Shown here: piece after piece, positions 9,301-16,428 of the stretch
Numbering within the stretch: the stretch's first letter is position 1
How the letters are laid out: each line of letters opens with the position of its first letter
Assembly: GCA_046546095.1 (NCBI GenBank)
Contig: JBKGYK010000015.1
Coordinates: forward strand, 1 to 49,704
From: JAQIBY01 sp046546095
GTDB taxonomy: Bacteria > Bacteroidota > Bacteroidia > Bacteroidales > ML635J-15
Reading direction: 5' to 3'
DNA length: 49,704 bases
Translations under genes and position numbers: made by a program
The notes under the pieces: model-generated
The model's input: the letters and a program-made list of their open reading frames with translations, nothing else
What the model was told of the DNA's origin: nothing
The model's database searches: none

Positions 9301-11612
9301 ACAGCCTGTCGGAAGCCGGAGAGAATCTGACAGAAAAAATCAAGAGCAGCAACATTCCATCGCAAAAATCCGCACTTAAACAGGAAAAAAGCAAAATTGA
9401 GTATCAAATGGAATCATCACTTCTTGAGCTGATAGATATGGAAGAAACCAGGATGATTGAGCGTATGAAAGATAACAGGGAACTGCTCGAATTTTTGGTT
9501 GAAACAGGAAAAACTGATGATGCAGAGATTCCGGAAATGCCGGAAACTTCAACGGCTTCCGAAACACTGGCTTCTAACCCGGCCAAAAGAAAAATCCAGC
9601 TTGCCAAAAAAGCCGGGAATTATGAGAAAAAACTTGCTGTCATAAGCAAGCAGGAAGAACTCATCAACGCTGCCAGAGAGAACCCACGTGAGGCACTGCC
9701 GGCAGAGTGGTACGACATACAGTCCAAAATCATCAATGGCGGGTATGTGGAAATCATGGACAATACACAGATGGAGGCACTGAGCACCTGGGATGAAGCA
9801 GAAGCAGACAAGCTCCCGCTTACGCAGGCACAACAAAACATTGCCGAAAGCATAAGAAAAGATAAAAACAAAACTAAAGATAAAATTGCATCTGCAGAAA
9901 GTCAAATTGACAAGATTGAGGATAAGGACTGGTCTGAAAAAAGAAAACAACCACGCACAGAACGCTTCAGAAATCGCATCAATAAGCACAAACTGGATTT
10001 ACGCAAAGCAGAATTTGAAGAAGAACGCCTTTACGGCAGCATACATCAGGAACTGGCTCCGGCAGCAACCACACCCATTGAAAAAATATCAGAACAGATC
10101 ATTGACAGTTTACAAAATCTTGCTCTAAATATTCGTACAGAAACTGCAAACAACAATAATCTGAGCGAGTCTCAACGACTTGACAATATCAACCTGGCAA
10201 CCGGACTTTTGTCAGAAGCCAATAACCTGTATCACTTACGGATTAAAAGCAGCCAGCAGCCAAATGACAAATCCCTGCTTGAAGAAGCTGTCAGATATTA
10301 CCGGCCATTGCCCGTGCCGGAGCCGGATTTGCTGAGTGAACAGCAAGAAAATCATAAAAAGCAGGATCCAAAAGAAACGCAGCAGACAGAAAACACAGCG
10401 CCTGAAGATGACAATACTGATTCAGACAGAGAAAAAGACGAGAGCGAGGCGGAAGAAAATGGTGAGATCATTGCTGAAGATATTCTCACGGACAATGCTG
10501 AGGATAGAAATCAGAATAGTGGAACAAATGAAAGGAAAGAGGAAGAAACCATCGAAAATGATACAGGTTACAATATGGCTGCAGATACGAACAGCGAAAG
10601 AGAGTTTTATTATCGCATTCAATTTGCAGCACTGGCCGAACCCCTTCAGGGAAACACATTTCGCAGCATGAAACCTGTGGTGGATGAAAAGATTAGCGGA
10701 AGAAATATGTACCGCTATCTGGCCGGAAAGTTTTATAACCGGAATTCATGGGAGAGAGCCTTACCCAAAGTCAAAAATCTGGGGTTTGGAGATGCATTTG
10801 CCGTTGCTTATCTTGATGGAAAACGGCTGAATCTTTTTCAGGCCCGGCAATATCAGGCATACGAACAAAATCTGCCTGCAGAATTCAGCATTCTGACCGA
10901 AGATACAGACATTCTCGCTGATAATGATGAAAAAGATATGCAGGAAGAAAACACAACAGAAGAAGCCGGGGATGTGCGGGAACCGGTACTTGCAGATGCC
11001 ATAGCTAATGCCAATGGTGATTTTTATTCCATACAAATCGGTGTTTACAGTAAGGTTTTGCAGGTCCCTGATGTCAAAGGCATCAGCACAGATTTTTACA
11101 ATCGCACAGATGCAGGATATTACCGCTATTTTCACGGAAGGTATGACAGTCGTGATCAGGCCGCCACACCACTGCAGCAGGTAAAACGTGACATCCCGGA
11201 TGCTTTCATTACACATTTCAGCAGTGATGATTATGATCAGATGGCAGAGGGACAAAATCAGGCAAACAGACATGAGCCTTTGCAGGGCATTACAGAAATC
11301 AGCATGAATGAACCCACTGACACAGCAGGAGTAAAACCTGAATTCCGGATTCAGCTGGGAGTTTTCAGGGGCAGACCTGATGCAGAAATAATGCTGGAAT
11401 GGCAGCAAAAATTTGCACCGCATCAGATCATACGCTTCCGTAAAGGCAGGTATTACCATTATCAGCTCAGTGGTTTTGATTCTTATGCCGGGGCCAGACA
11501 TATATTACGCAGGCAGGTAATACGGGAAATTCCGGATGCTTTTATGGTGGCATATCGTAATAATTTGAAAATCACAACAAGAGATGCATTACTTATTCTG
11601 AAAAATTATTAA
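6315..11612 (+). CDS. Giant secreted TPR/PD40/coiled-coil protein with three SPOR domains
   Basis: The 1765-residue product has, in order: a signal peptide (1-28, cleaved after VIAQ), TPR-like helices (about 30-150), WD40-like PD40 propeller repeats (about 205-352, including FLSPDGKQLYFSS), a long charged coiled-coil region (about 360-1390) with an acidic patch near 780, and three C-terminal SPOR-like repeats at about 1429-1500, 1568-1640 and 1675-1750. The repeats begin YYRIQFAAL, FYSIQIGVY and FRIQLGVF and each ends with a DAF motif. SPOR domains bind glycan strands lacking stem peptides. The start is TTG at 6315: an in-frame stop lies at 6306-6308, and the first in-frame ATG (6363) would remove most of the signal peptide. 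clpS follows within about 10 bases. The function is unknown; I infer a periplasmic scaffold for septum or envelope. Confidence 0.88.
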   Translation: MNYLRKITIVCGISLLMACLSLMPVIAQTVDLDEEEQSLLETAETHMNKENYKEAAGIYSQLVSLHADEAYFRYKYAACKIKLNQDIDKAIEYLNIAKEQNNIPEIDYFLGLAYHLQYLFDKALYHYNNFTPKDLPRKERDKFPVNRQILMARNGKKLIEYAYNPDIVNKKSLRLNDFYYSYKVDGIGGKFVKKVESLQTRYDKKHEQNPIVFISETNNKLMFSSYGNRGNTGKDIYFADRQADGSWGEAYKLEHPVNTNEDDAYPFLSPDGKQLYFSSKGHNSMGGYDLFVSNYNESTGKWGIPRNMDFPINSPLDDILYVRDSLNDNAVFASNRDSESPRVNVYYIRIQKDPVKQEVENLRQLKSISRLDVNLLAEDMKKREEKTVDNTEQENNTEQQQNAEQTDDSEFLAYENLKQTIEEDFTSMTEMHHNLRSDLMRIKHIILEAQADSDTTRLLSLVDIHADFKRNLNAFKSDINEMKETYRSMNLPENRLPSGSVISGLKDIHQQNQGIIKSNQNYDMLAKLNRQKKEKENNLEAVEKQYHDIKEELRANKEKADIKNSFTEKDFAINDSLRRAQTKLQKKYIDLSYQLHIDSLKLRDIETTIAAAEDVFANLENQQTDSVHINEREFSRISFEQRKERITQLSGKRNQAQKLVNDRYRITPWYKDKDYHVYVSGKLEQANQGLHNFTITDTASDQELSDKIAEFKNTQTDIKQLKRQINASSDDEKIAELNKDMLDKAGKLEDLHQELVSLQEKRESLAENREKDKQATPGSGEEEEEDDDDKNNIPSGVEKQEENTIIEIREELSRVYQPEGIQNEAENLRSKMQTRDVVLPENRKNLLETAESIISIRKDYLDQLSGAFRTTSSSELFDAGDESTLQNAENLLEEAEGFALAGQNNKNPVRKMVFYEKATQKAQKAIDVLNNLSREKTGTEIADFTPPDIPTALEYKEYQDKHIESITDLPESGTKKQTAGGAFSVSLEEHYLNKTDSLSEAGENLTEKIKSSNIPSQKSALKQEKSKIEYQMESSLLELIDMEETRMIERMKDNRELLEFLVETGKTDDAEIPEMPETSTASETLASNPAKRKIQLAKKAGNYEKKLAVISKQEELINAARENPREALPAEWYDIQSKIINGGYVEIMDNTQMEALSTWDEAEADKLPLTQAQQNIAESIRKDKNKTKDKIASAESQIDKIEDKDWSEKRKQPRTERFRNRINKHKLDLRKAEFEEERLYGSIHQELAPAATTPIEKISEQIIDSLQNLALNIRTETANNNNLSESQRLDNINLATGLLSEANNLYHLRIKSSQQPNDKSLLEEAVRYYRPLPVPEPDLLSEQQENHKKQDPKETQQTENTAPEDDNTDSDREKDESEAEENGEIIAEDILTDNAEDRNQNSGTNERKEEETIENDTGYNMAADTNSEREFYYRIQFAALAEPLQGNTFRSMKPVVDEKISGRNMYRYLAGKFYNRNSWERALPKVKNLGFGDAFAVAYLDGKRLNLFQARQYQAYEQNLPAEFSILTEDTDILADNDEKDMQEENTTEEAGDVREPVLADAIANANGDFYSIQIGVYSKVLQVPDVKGISTDFYNRTDAGYYRYFHGRYDSRDQAATPLQQVKRDIPDAFITHFSSDDYDQMAEGQNQANRHEPLQGITEISMNEPTDTAGVKPEFRIQLGVFRGRPDAEIMLEWQQKFAPHQIIRFRKGRYYHYQLSGFDSYAGARHILRRQVIREIPDAFMVAYRNNLKITTRDALLILKNY

Positions 11613-11622
11613 ATTTGTGCAT

Positions 11623-11904
11623 ATGGTAAAAAAGACAAAACAAAATCCGGATTTATCGGGTTCTGAAAACCAAAAAGCTGACAAAAACCGGTTTATGGTT
11701 TTGCACAATGATGATTTCAATTCGTTTGAATATGTCATTGAATGCCTTGTTAATGTCTGTAACCATGACGTAACCCAGGCTGAGCAATGTGCCTATATTA
11801 CACATTACAAGGGTCGTTGTGACATCAAGTCAGGCAAGTTTTCAGAACTAAAGCCAATGAAAGACAATCTGATTGAAAAGGGATTAACAGTAGTTATACA
11901 ATAA
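11623..11904 (+). CDS. clpS: ATP-dependent Clp protease adaptor ClpS
   Basis: ClpS delivers proteins with destabilising N-terminal residues to ClpAP/ClpCP. The core NDDFNSFEYVIECL, a central VCNHDVTQAEQ helix and HYKGRCDI match the family, with NDD and the pocket His conserved. The Met gatekeeper of the E. coli pocket (M40) is Phe here by motif alignment. I chose ATG 11623 (93 residues); GTG 11617 would add two residues. The gene sits 10 bases after the giant SPOR gene, and its stop overlaps the next start by one base (TAATG). It therefore appears translationally coupled within a four-gene plus-strand unit. Confidence 0.92.
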   Translation: MVKKTKQNPDLSGSENQKADKNRFMVLHNDDFNSFEYVIECLVNVCNHDVTQAEQCAYITHYKGRCDIKSGKFSELKPMKDNLIEKGLTVVIQ

Positions 11905-12371
11905 TGGGAGTCGGAGCAGTCATATTTTTAATCATTCTCGGCCTTATTCTGATATGGCTGGAGTTGCTCGTTATACCAGGCACTACTGTCGCCGGCATCG
12001 GAGGTGTCATCCTTGTCGCTGCAGGCATATACATTGCCTTTGATTCACTTGGAACAAGTGCAGGTATATGGGCACTGGGCAGCTCGCTTTTTCTCCTCAT
12101 CATTTCCATTGTCTTTTTTCTGAAATCAAATACCTGGAAAAAAATATCCCTGAATGAGTCAGTAGATTCCAGAATGGAATACTATGAGAAAGACAGCATC
12201 AAACCCGGTGACATGGCAAAAGCCATCACCAGGCTTGGCCCCTCGGGCAAGGTCATAGTCAATGATATTGAAATTGAGGCAGAATCTCACAGTGGTCTGA
12301 TAGACCCGGGTACAGAACTCATTATCACAGATGTTGCAAGCAATAAAGTTTTCGTGAAAATTAAAGAATAA
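11904..12371 (+). CDS. Short NfeD family membrane protein (NfeD1b type)
   Basis: This 155-residue protein has three hydrophobic segments (about 3-20, 25-45 and 52-72), then a soluble C-terminal OB-fold-like domain (about 95-155) with GPSGKVIVNDIEIEAES and a final VFVKIKE strand. It lacks the ClpP-like serine protease domain of long NfeD proteins. Short NfeD proteins are typically encoded beside flotillin-type genes and are thought to assist membrane microdomain assembly. The next gene, 5 bases downstream, is floA, which supports the assignment. The start overlaps the clpS stop. Confidence 0.88.
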   Translation: MGVGAVIFLIILGLILIWLELLVIPGTTVAGIGGVILVAAGIYIAFDSLGTSAGIWALGSSLFLLIISIVFFLKSNTWKKISLNESVDSRMEYYEKDSIKPGDMAKAITRLGPSGKVIVNDIEIEAESHSGLIDPGTELIITDVASNKVFVKIKE

Positions 12372-12376
12372 ATATT

Positions 12377-13369
12377 ATGGATACACTAGGTTATGTGTTA
12401 ATTATTGGCGGAGCCATTGTCTTTTTATGGCTGTTTTTGTATTTTATTCCGCTTGGACTATGGTTTCAGGCTCTGGTTTCCGGAGTCAGAATTTCCTTAT
12501 TGCAACTGATTTTTATGCGCTGGAGAAAAGTTCCGCCGGCTGTTATTGTCAGAGCAATGATTGAAGGAACAAAAGCTGGAATAATTCTTGGGCGGAATGA
12601 TCTTGAAGCCCACTATCTGGCAGGAGGACATGTGGAAAAGGTTGTGCATGCCCTTGTATCTGCAGCCAAGGCAAATATTGACCTGTCGCTTAAAATGGCA
12701 ACAGCCATCGACCTTGCCGGCCGTGATGTCTTTGAAGCTGTACAGATGTCAGTAAACCCAAGGGTGATTAATACACCTCCGGTTGCCGCTGTAGCACTTG
12801 ACGGCATTCAGGTAATTGCCAAAGCAAGGGTCACTGTACGTGCCAACATCAAACAACTTGTCGGAGGTGCCGGTGAAGAAACCGTACTTGCCCGTGTGGG
12901 TGAAGGTATTGTATCTTCCATAGGTTCATCAACAACACACAAAGCTGTACTTGAAAATCCTGACAGCATATCACGTGTAGTATTGAAAAAAGGTCTGGAT
13001 GCAGGTACTGCATTTGAAATTCTTTCCATTGATATTGCAGACATTGATATCGGTAAAAACATTGGTGCAGGACTGCAGATTGATCAGGCAGAAGCTGACC
13101 TGAAAGTGGCCCAGGCCAAAGCCGAAGAACGCCGTGCCATGGGATTTGCCAAAGAACAGGAAATGAGAGCACTTACTCAGGAGAAACGGGCCCGCGTTAT
13201 TGAGGCCGAGGCTGAAGTACCCAAAGCCATGGCCGAAGCATTCCGCAGTGGGAATCTGGGAATTATGGACTATTACAAAATGAAAAATATACAGGCTGAT
13301 ACCAGCATGCGCGATTCCATTTCAAATCCTGATGCCAGTCAACCTGAAGACAAGGATGATAACGATTAA
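12377..13369 (+). CDS. floA: Flotillin-like protein FloA
   Basis: FloA is an SPFH-like membrane protein that organises functional membrane microdomains. The 330-residue product has one N-terminal membrane segment (about 7-30), then the UPF0365-type core with RVSLLQL-like entry, VIVRAMIEGTKAGI, YLAGGHVEKVV and the AKARVTVRANI strand. A C-terminal helix rich in Ala and Glu (QAEADLKVAQAKAEERRAMGF begins near 235) is the usual oligomerisation region. It is the last gene of the SPOR-clpS-nfeD-floA unit, which ends at the hairpin at 13401. The family assignment is firm; its cargo here is not known. Confidence 0.93.
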   Translation: MDTLGYVLIIGGAIVFLWLFLYFIPLGLWFQALVSGVRISLLQLIFMRWRKVPPAVIVRAMIEGTKAGIILGRNDLEAHYLAGGHVEKVVHALVSAAKANIDLSLKMATAIDLAGRDVFEAVQMSVNPRVINTPPVAAVALDGIQVIAKARVTVRANIKQLVGGAGEETVLARVGEGIVSSIGSSTTHKAVLENPDSISRVVLKKGLDAGTAFEILSIDIADIDIGKNIGAGLQIDQAEADLKVAQAKAEERRAMGFAKEQEMRALTQEKRARVIEAEAEVPKAMAEAFRSGNLGIMDYYKMKNIQADTSMRDSISNPDASQPEDKDDND

Positions 13370-13400
13370 ACCAGTGCATTATTCTGAAATATCTTGATGA

Positions 13401-13431
13401 AGCTGCCTCGTATTTGCGGGGCAGTTTTGTT
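13401..13431 (+). terminator. Terminator after floA
   Basis: An 8-bp stem with one GT pair (arms CTGCCTCG 13403-13410 and CGGGGCAG 13417-13424) is followed by TTTTGTTTT. It lies 32 bases past the floA stop. Confidence 0.75.
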
Positions 13432-13575
13432 TTGGTTCTTTTCCACCGGCAGTCACTTCTTGCCTACGCCTGTAAACAGCTTGCACCCACCGGCTGAAAA
13501 CACCTGTCTCAACAGAATGGAATCGAACGCTTCTGCTTCATCTTAGGGCTCATGCTTATCGAATCACCACAAAAA

Positions 13576-13599
13576 AACCGGAAATGATCATTTCCGGTT
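13576..13599. terminator. Perfect 24-base palindrome, terminator of fabH
   Basis: The sequence from AACCGG to CCGGTT is its own reverse complement over 24 bases. On the minus strand it lies 24 bases past the fabH stop and is followed by a T-run (plus-strand A-run 13571-13577), so it should end the fabH transcript. The space between this and the floA terminator (13432-13575) shows no gene. Confidence 0.75.
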
Positions 13600-13623
13600 C
13601 TTTGTTTACAAAAGTCTTGTCTC

Positions 13624-14628
13624 TCATTTTCCGTAGCCCCAGCGAACATAAGCTGCGCCCCAGGAAAACCCTGCTCCAAACGTGGAGATGATGAGCTTAT
13701 CGCCTTTTTTCATTTTATCTTCCCACTCCCATAGCAAAAGGGGAATGGTAGCCGATGTTGTATTGCCGTATCTTTGAATATTAATCATCACAATATCCTT
13801 GCTGATACCCATGCGTTTGGCTGTTGCTTCTATGATACGCATATTGGCCTGATGTGGTGCAAACCAATCAAGCTCATCAGGTGCGATATCGTGTTTTTTC
13901 ATCATATCAACAGACACATCTGCCATGCGGGAAACGGCCGCTTTAAAAACTGGCTGACCCTCCTGGTAGATAAAATGTTCACGATTAAGAACCGTTTCAA
14001 AGGAAGCAGGTTTTTGTGAGCCGCCGGCTACCTGGTGCAGATGCTTCCGGCCTGAGCCATCAACCTGCATGAAAGAATCTATGATGCCGTACTCTTTATC
14101 TTCTGTGGGTTCCAGCATTACAGCAGCAGCTCCATCACCAAAAATCGGGCAGGTAGCTCTGTCTGTATAATCCGTAATGGATGACATTTTATCAGCACCG
14201 ACAACAATAACTTTTTTATGTGTCCCGCTTTCAACAAATTTCGATGCAGTCACCAAAGCATACAAAAAGCTGGAACAACCGGCATTCAGGTCATAACTAA
14301 AAGCATTATTGATACCGGCTTTGTCAGAAATGATGTTTGCGGTTGCCGGAAATTGCATGTCAGGGGTTACGATGCCACAGATTACCAGATCCACATCATC
14401 AGGATTGGTATTGGTTTTTTCAAGAAGTTGCTTCACAGCTCTGGCGCCCATGAAAGAGGTTCCTTCGTTTTCTTCTTTCAGAATTCTGCGCTCTTTGATA
14501 CCTATGCGGGTCATGATCCACTCATCAGAAGTTTCCACTTTTTTTGCGAGCTCCTGATTTGTCATGACATAATCCGGAACATAGCCACCAACACCTGTGA
14601 TAACAGCATTATATCTGTTCTTATTCAT
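13624..14628 (-). CDS. fabH: Beta-ketoacyl-ACP synthase III (FabH)
   Basis: FabH condenses acetyl- or branched acyl-CoA with malonyl-ACP to start fatty acid synthesis. With the ATG at 14628 the protein has 334 residues and the triad Cys118 (NAGCSSF), His259 (FAPHQAN) and Asn289 (RYGNTTS). A TTG at 14670 would add 14 residues that do not resemble the family, so I reject it. The ATG overlaps the plsX stop by 8 bases, which suggests translational coupling. The order plsX-fabH is a common fatty acid cluster. The gene ends at a perfect palindromic terminator. Confidence 0.97.
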   Translation of the reverse strand: MNKNRYNAVITGVGGYVPDYVMTNQELAKKVETSDEWIMTRIGIKERRILKEENEGTSFMGARAVKQLLEKTNTNPDDVDLVICGIVTPDMQFPATANIISDKAGINNAFSYDLNAGCSSFLYALVTASKFVESGTHKKVIVVGADKMSSITDYTDRATCPIFGDGAAAVMLEPTEDKEYGIIDSFMQVDGSGRKHLHQVAGGSQKPASFETVLNREHFIYQEGQPVFKAAVSRMADVSVDMMKKHDIAPDELDWFAPHQANMRIIEATAKRMGISKDIVMINIQRYGNTTSATIPLLLWEWEDKMKKGDKLIISTFGAGFSWGAAYVRWGYGK

Positions 14629-15568
14629 AATTGAAATATTCTTTAATTCGTGAAGACAAACGGCCTTCAATCAGTTTTTCAGTTTGCAATACCATGCTGG
14701 CAATGGCATTTTTATTACTAATTCCGTGTCCGATAACAACATTTCCATCCACCCCAAGTATAGGGGTTCCGCCATAATTTTCAAAATTAAAGCGGTTGAA
14801 ATATTCATCGTCAATATTACGCTTTTTTACAATTGAATAAAAGGATTCCGCCTGTTTTATTACAACATTTCCGGCAAATCCGTCAGTCACCACTACATCA
14901 ACTTTATTGTGATCGAACAATTCGTTGCCTTCCACATTGCCAATAAAGTTGAATTCATGGCTGTCTTTCATCATTTCATGTGCAGATTTACTGACCAGAT
15001 TTCCTTTACTTTCCTCACGGCCAATATTGAGCAATCCCACTCTGGGCGCATCAACCTTGTGAATATGCTTGTAATAGATGCTTCCCAGTATTGCATACTG
15101 GTAAAGTACATCAGGTTTGCTGTCAGGGTTAAGCCCAACATCCAGAATAAGCTTATTATTTCCTTCAAGTGCGGGAAAGCATGCTGCAATGGCAGGCCGG
15201 ATGATACCGGGAATGGGTTTGGCGGCCTGCATAGCCCCGACAAACATAGCACCTGTATTTCCTGCACTGGCAAACCCGTCAATTTCTCCGGTAACAAGGC
15301 CTCTGAAACCCTGCGCCATGCTGGAGTTCTTTTTACGTGAAAATGCCTTGGACGGATGGTCATGCATACTGATGACTTCCGGGGCATGCACAATACCAAA
15401 ATCAGCAGGGTCTGCCTTTCTTCTGCTCAGCAACTCGCGAATGACATAGCGTGGTCCGTAGAGTACCAGCATGTCTCCCTGTTTTAGTTGTTTTTGAGCA
15501 AGAACAGCACCGTCAATACATGCTTCGGGAGCATAGTCGCCTCCCATTATATCGAGGCCAATCCTCAT
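14621..15568 (-). CDS. plsX: Phosphate acyltransferase PlsX
   Basis: PlsX converts acyl-ACP and phosphate into acyl-phosphate, the donor used by PlsY for the first acylation of glycerol-3-phosphate. The 315-residue product has the expected length and markers: IGLDIMGGDYAPEA at the start, the SMHDHPSKAF segment, SAGNTGAMF, DGFAGNVVIKQAE and GHGISNKNAI near the end. It lies 8 bases after rpmF and overlaps fabH. The grouping YceD-rpmF-plsX-fabH is widely conserved and links ribosome and membrane lipid production. Confidence 0.97.
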   Translation of the reverse strand: MRIGLDIMGGDYAPEACIDGAVLAQKQLKQGDMLVLYGPRYVIRELLSRRKADPADFGIVHAPEVISMHDHPSKAFSRKKNSSMAQGFRGLVTGEIDGFASAGNTGAMFVGAMQAAKPIPGIIRPAIAACFPALEGNNKLILDVGLNPDSKPDVLYQYAILGSIYYKHIHKVDAPRVGLLNIGREESKGNLVSKSAHEMMKDSHEFNFIGNVEGNELFDHNKVDVVVTDGFAGNVVIKQAESFYSIVKKRNIDDEYFNRFNFENYGGTPILGVDGNVVIGHGISNKNAIASMVLQTEKLIEGRLSSRIKEYFNYE

Positions 15569-15576
15569 GCAGTACC

Positions 15577-15765
15577 CTAGCTTATATCAATATCTTTTTC
15601 AATAACGAGCTGACCACGGTAGTGACCGCACTCAGGACATACATGATGATATTTTACTGTCGCTCCGCAATTCTGGCAAGTTCCCATGGTAGGGGCTTTT
15701 GCTTTATAATGGGTTCTGCGTTTGTCTCTTCTTGTTTTTGACTGTTTTCTTTTAGGATGTGCCAT
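15577..15765 (-). CDS. rpmF: Large ribosomal subunit protein bL32
   Basis: bL32 is a 62-residue protein of the 50S subunit. The start MAHPKRKQSKTRRDKRRTHY is typical. Four cysteines (30, 33, 43 and 46, in CQNC and CPEC) form an intact zinc ribbon, so this is the zinc-binding version. The gene lies 13 bases after the YceD-like gene and 8 bases before plsX, with the usual neighbours. Confidence 0.97.
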   Translation of the reverse strand: MAHPKRKQSKTRRDKRRTHYKAKAPTMGTCQNCGATVKYHHVCPECGHYRGQLVIEKDIDIS

Positions 15766-15778
15766 TTTTCCTTAGTAT

Positions 15779-16333
15779 TTAATTAATTAAATCTTTTAAA
15801 TCGTCTTTCCAGCTATCATCGCCCGGAGTCATATCTGATCCGCCTTCTTCATCCGGACCAAGCTTACTTTCACCGGCTATATATTTGGTGACCTCAGGGT
15901 TGCAGGTGGAATTGCCGTTTTCATCCGGGGGATGAACACGTTTCACCGGCAGGCTGAGGATTATCATTTCATATATCAGGTATGCAATATCAATGGCATT
16001 GCTGTCTTTGTCAATGATGACAAAATCTTCATTGAGATCATAATTTGTCTCCTCGTCAAATTTTACCATGATACTTTGCTCTGCTTTTACCGGATGCGTA
16101 AAATAATCCAGGCACCGGTCACATTGTAATTCTGCAGTGCCTTCAGCCTCCATATGCAGCATTAACCGATCATTTTCTTTGTGCAAAACAACATCTACAT
16201 GAATATCAGGATTGAGAAGTTCCTCGCTGTCAAAACGGGCAAACAATCTCTCATCTACCTGAAATTCAAACTCATGCGAGCCCTTTTCCAGAGAAGAATG
16301 CTGTATCTGATATGTTAAATCCTGTTTACTCAT
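15779..16333 (-). CDS. YceD/DUF177 family protein
   Basis: This 184-residue protein belongs to the DUF177 family, whose E. coli member YceD is linked to 23S rRNA accumulation. Visible markers are the CDRCLD motif at 71-76 after an ELQ strand, a later acidic strand region with NEDFVIIDKDSNAIDIAYLIYEMIILSLPVKRVH, and the C-terminal CNPEV. It is the first gene of the cluster running through rpmF, plsX and fabH. A good Bacteroidota-type promoter lies about 20-50 bases upstream of its ATG. Confidence 0.9.
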   Translation of the reverse strand: MSKQDLTYQIQHSSLEKGSHEFEFQVDERLFARFDSEELLNPDIHVDVVLHKENDRLMLHMEAEGTAELQCDRCLDYFTHPVKAEQSIMVKFDEETNYDLNEDFVIIDKDSNAIDIAYLIYEMIILSLPVKRVHPPDENGNSTCNPEVTKYIAGESKLGPDEEGGSDMTPGDDSWKDDLKDLIN

Positions 16334-16354
16334 CAGCTGCTAAAAAATTGACTG

Positions 16355-16384
16355 CAAACATAGTAAAATCATTCCACATAAGAA
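16355..16384 (-). promoter_or_regulatory. Candidate promoter of the YceD-rpmF-plsX-fabH operon
   Basis: On the minus strand the -7 box TATGTTTG (16362 to 16355) matches the Bacteroidota consensus TAnnTTTG exactly. TTC at 16384-16382 lies 19 bases upstream, where TTG is expected. The ATG follows 21 bases after the box. The gap to the histidine kinase gene is 95 bases, so a separate promoter is plausible. Confidence 0.45.
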
Positions 16385-16428
16385 TATGAATTTGCAAATT
16401 TAATGAATTGAATCAAACTGCAGGATTT

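Noticed and set aside
10761..11501. 246-residue antisense frame under the SPOR repeats
   Set aside because: It is a shadow of the giant gene, with a Cys/Ile-rich unnatural composition and no start context.
14629..14670. N-terminal extension of FabH
   Set aside because: It begins with TTG, is absent from the family and overlaps plsX by 50 bases, while ATG 14628 gives the normal start.
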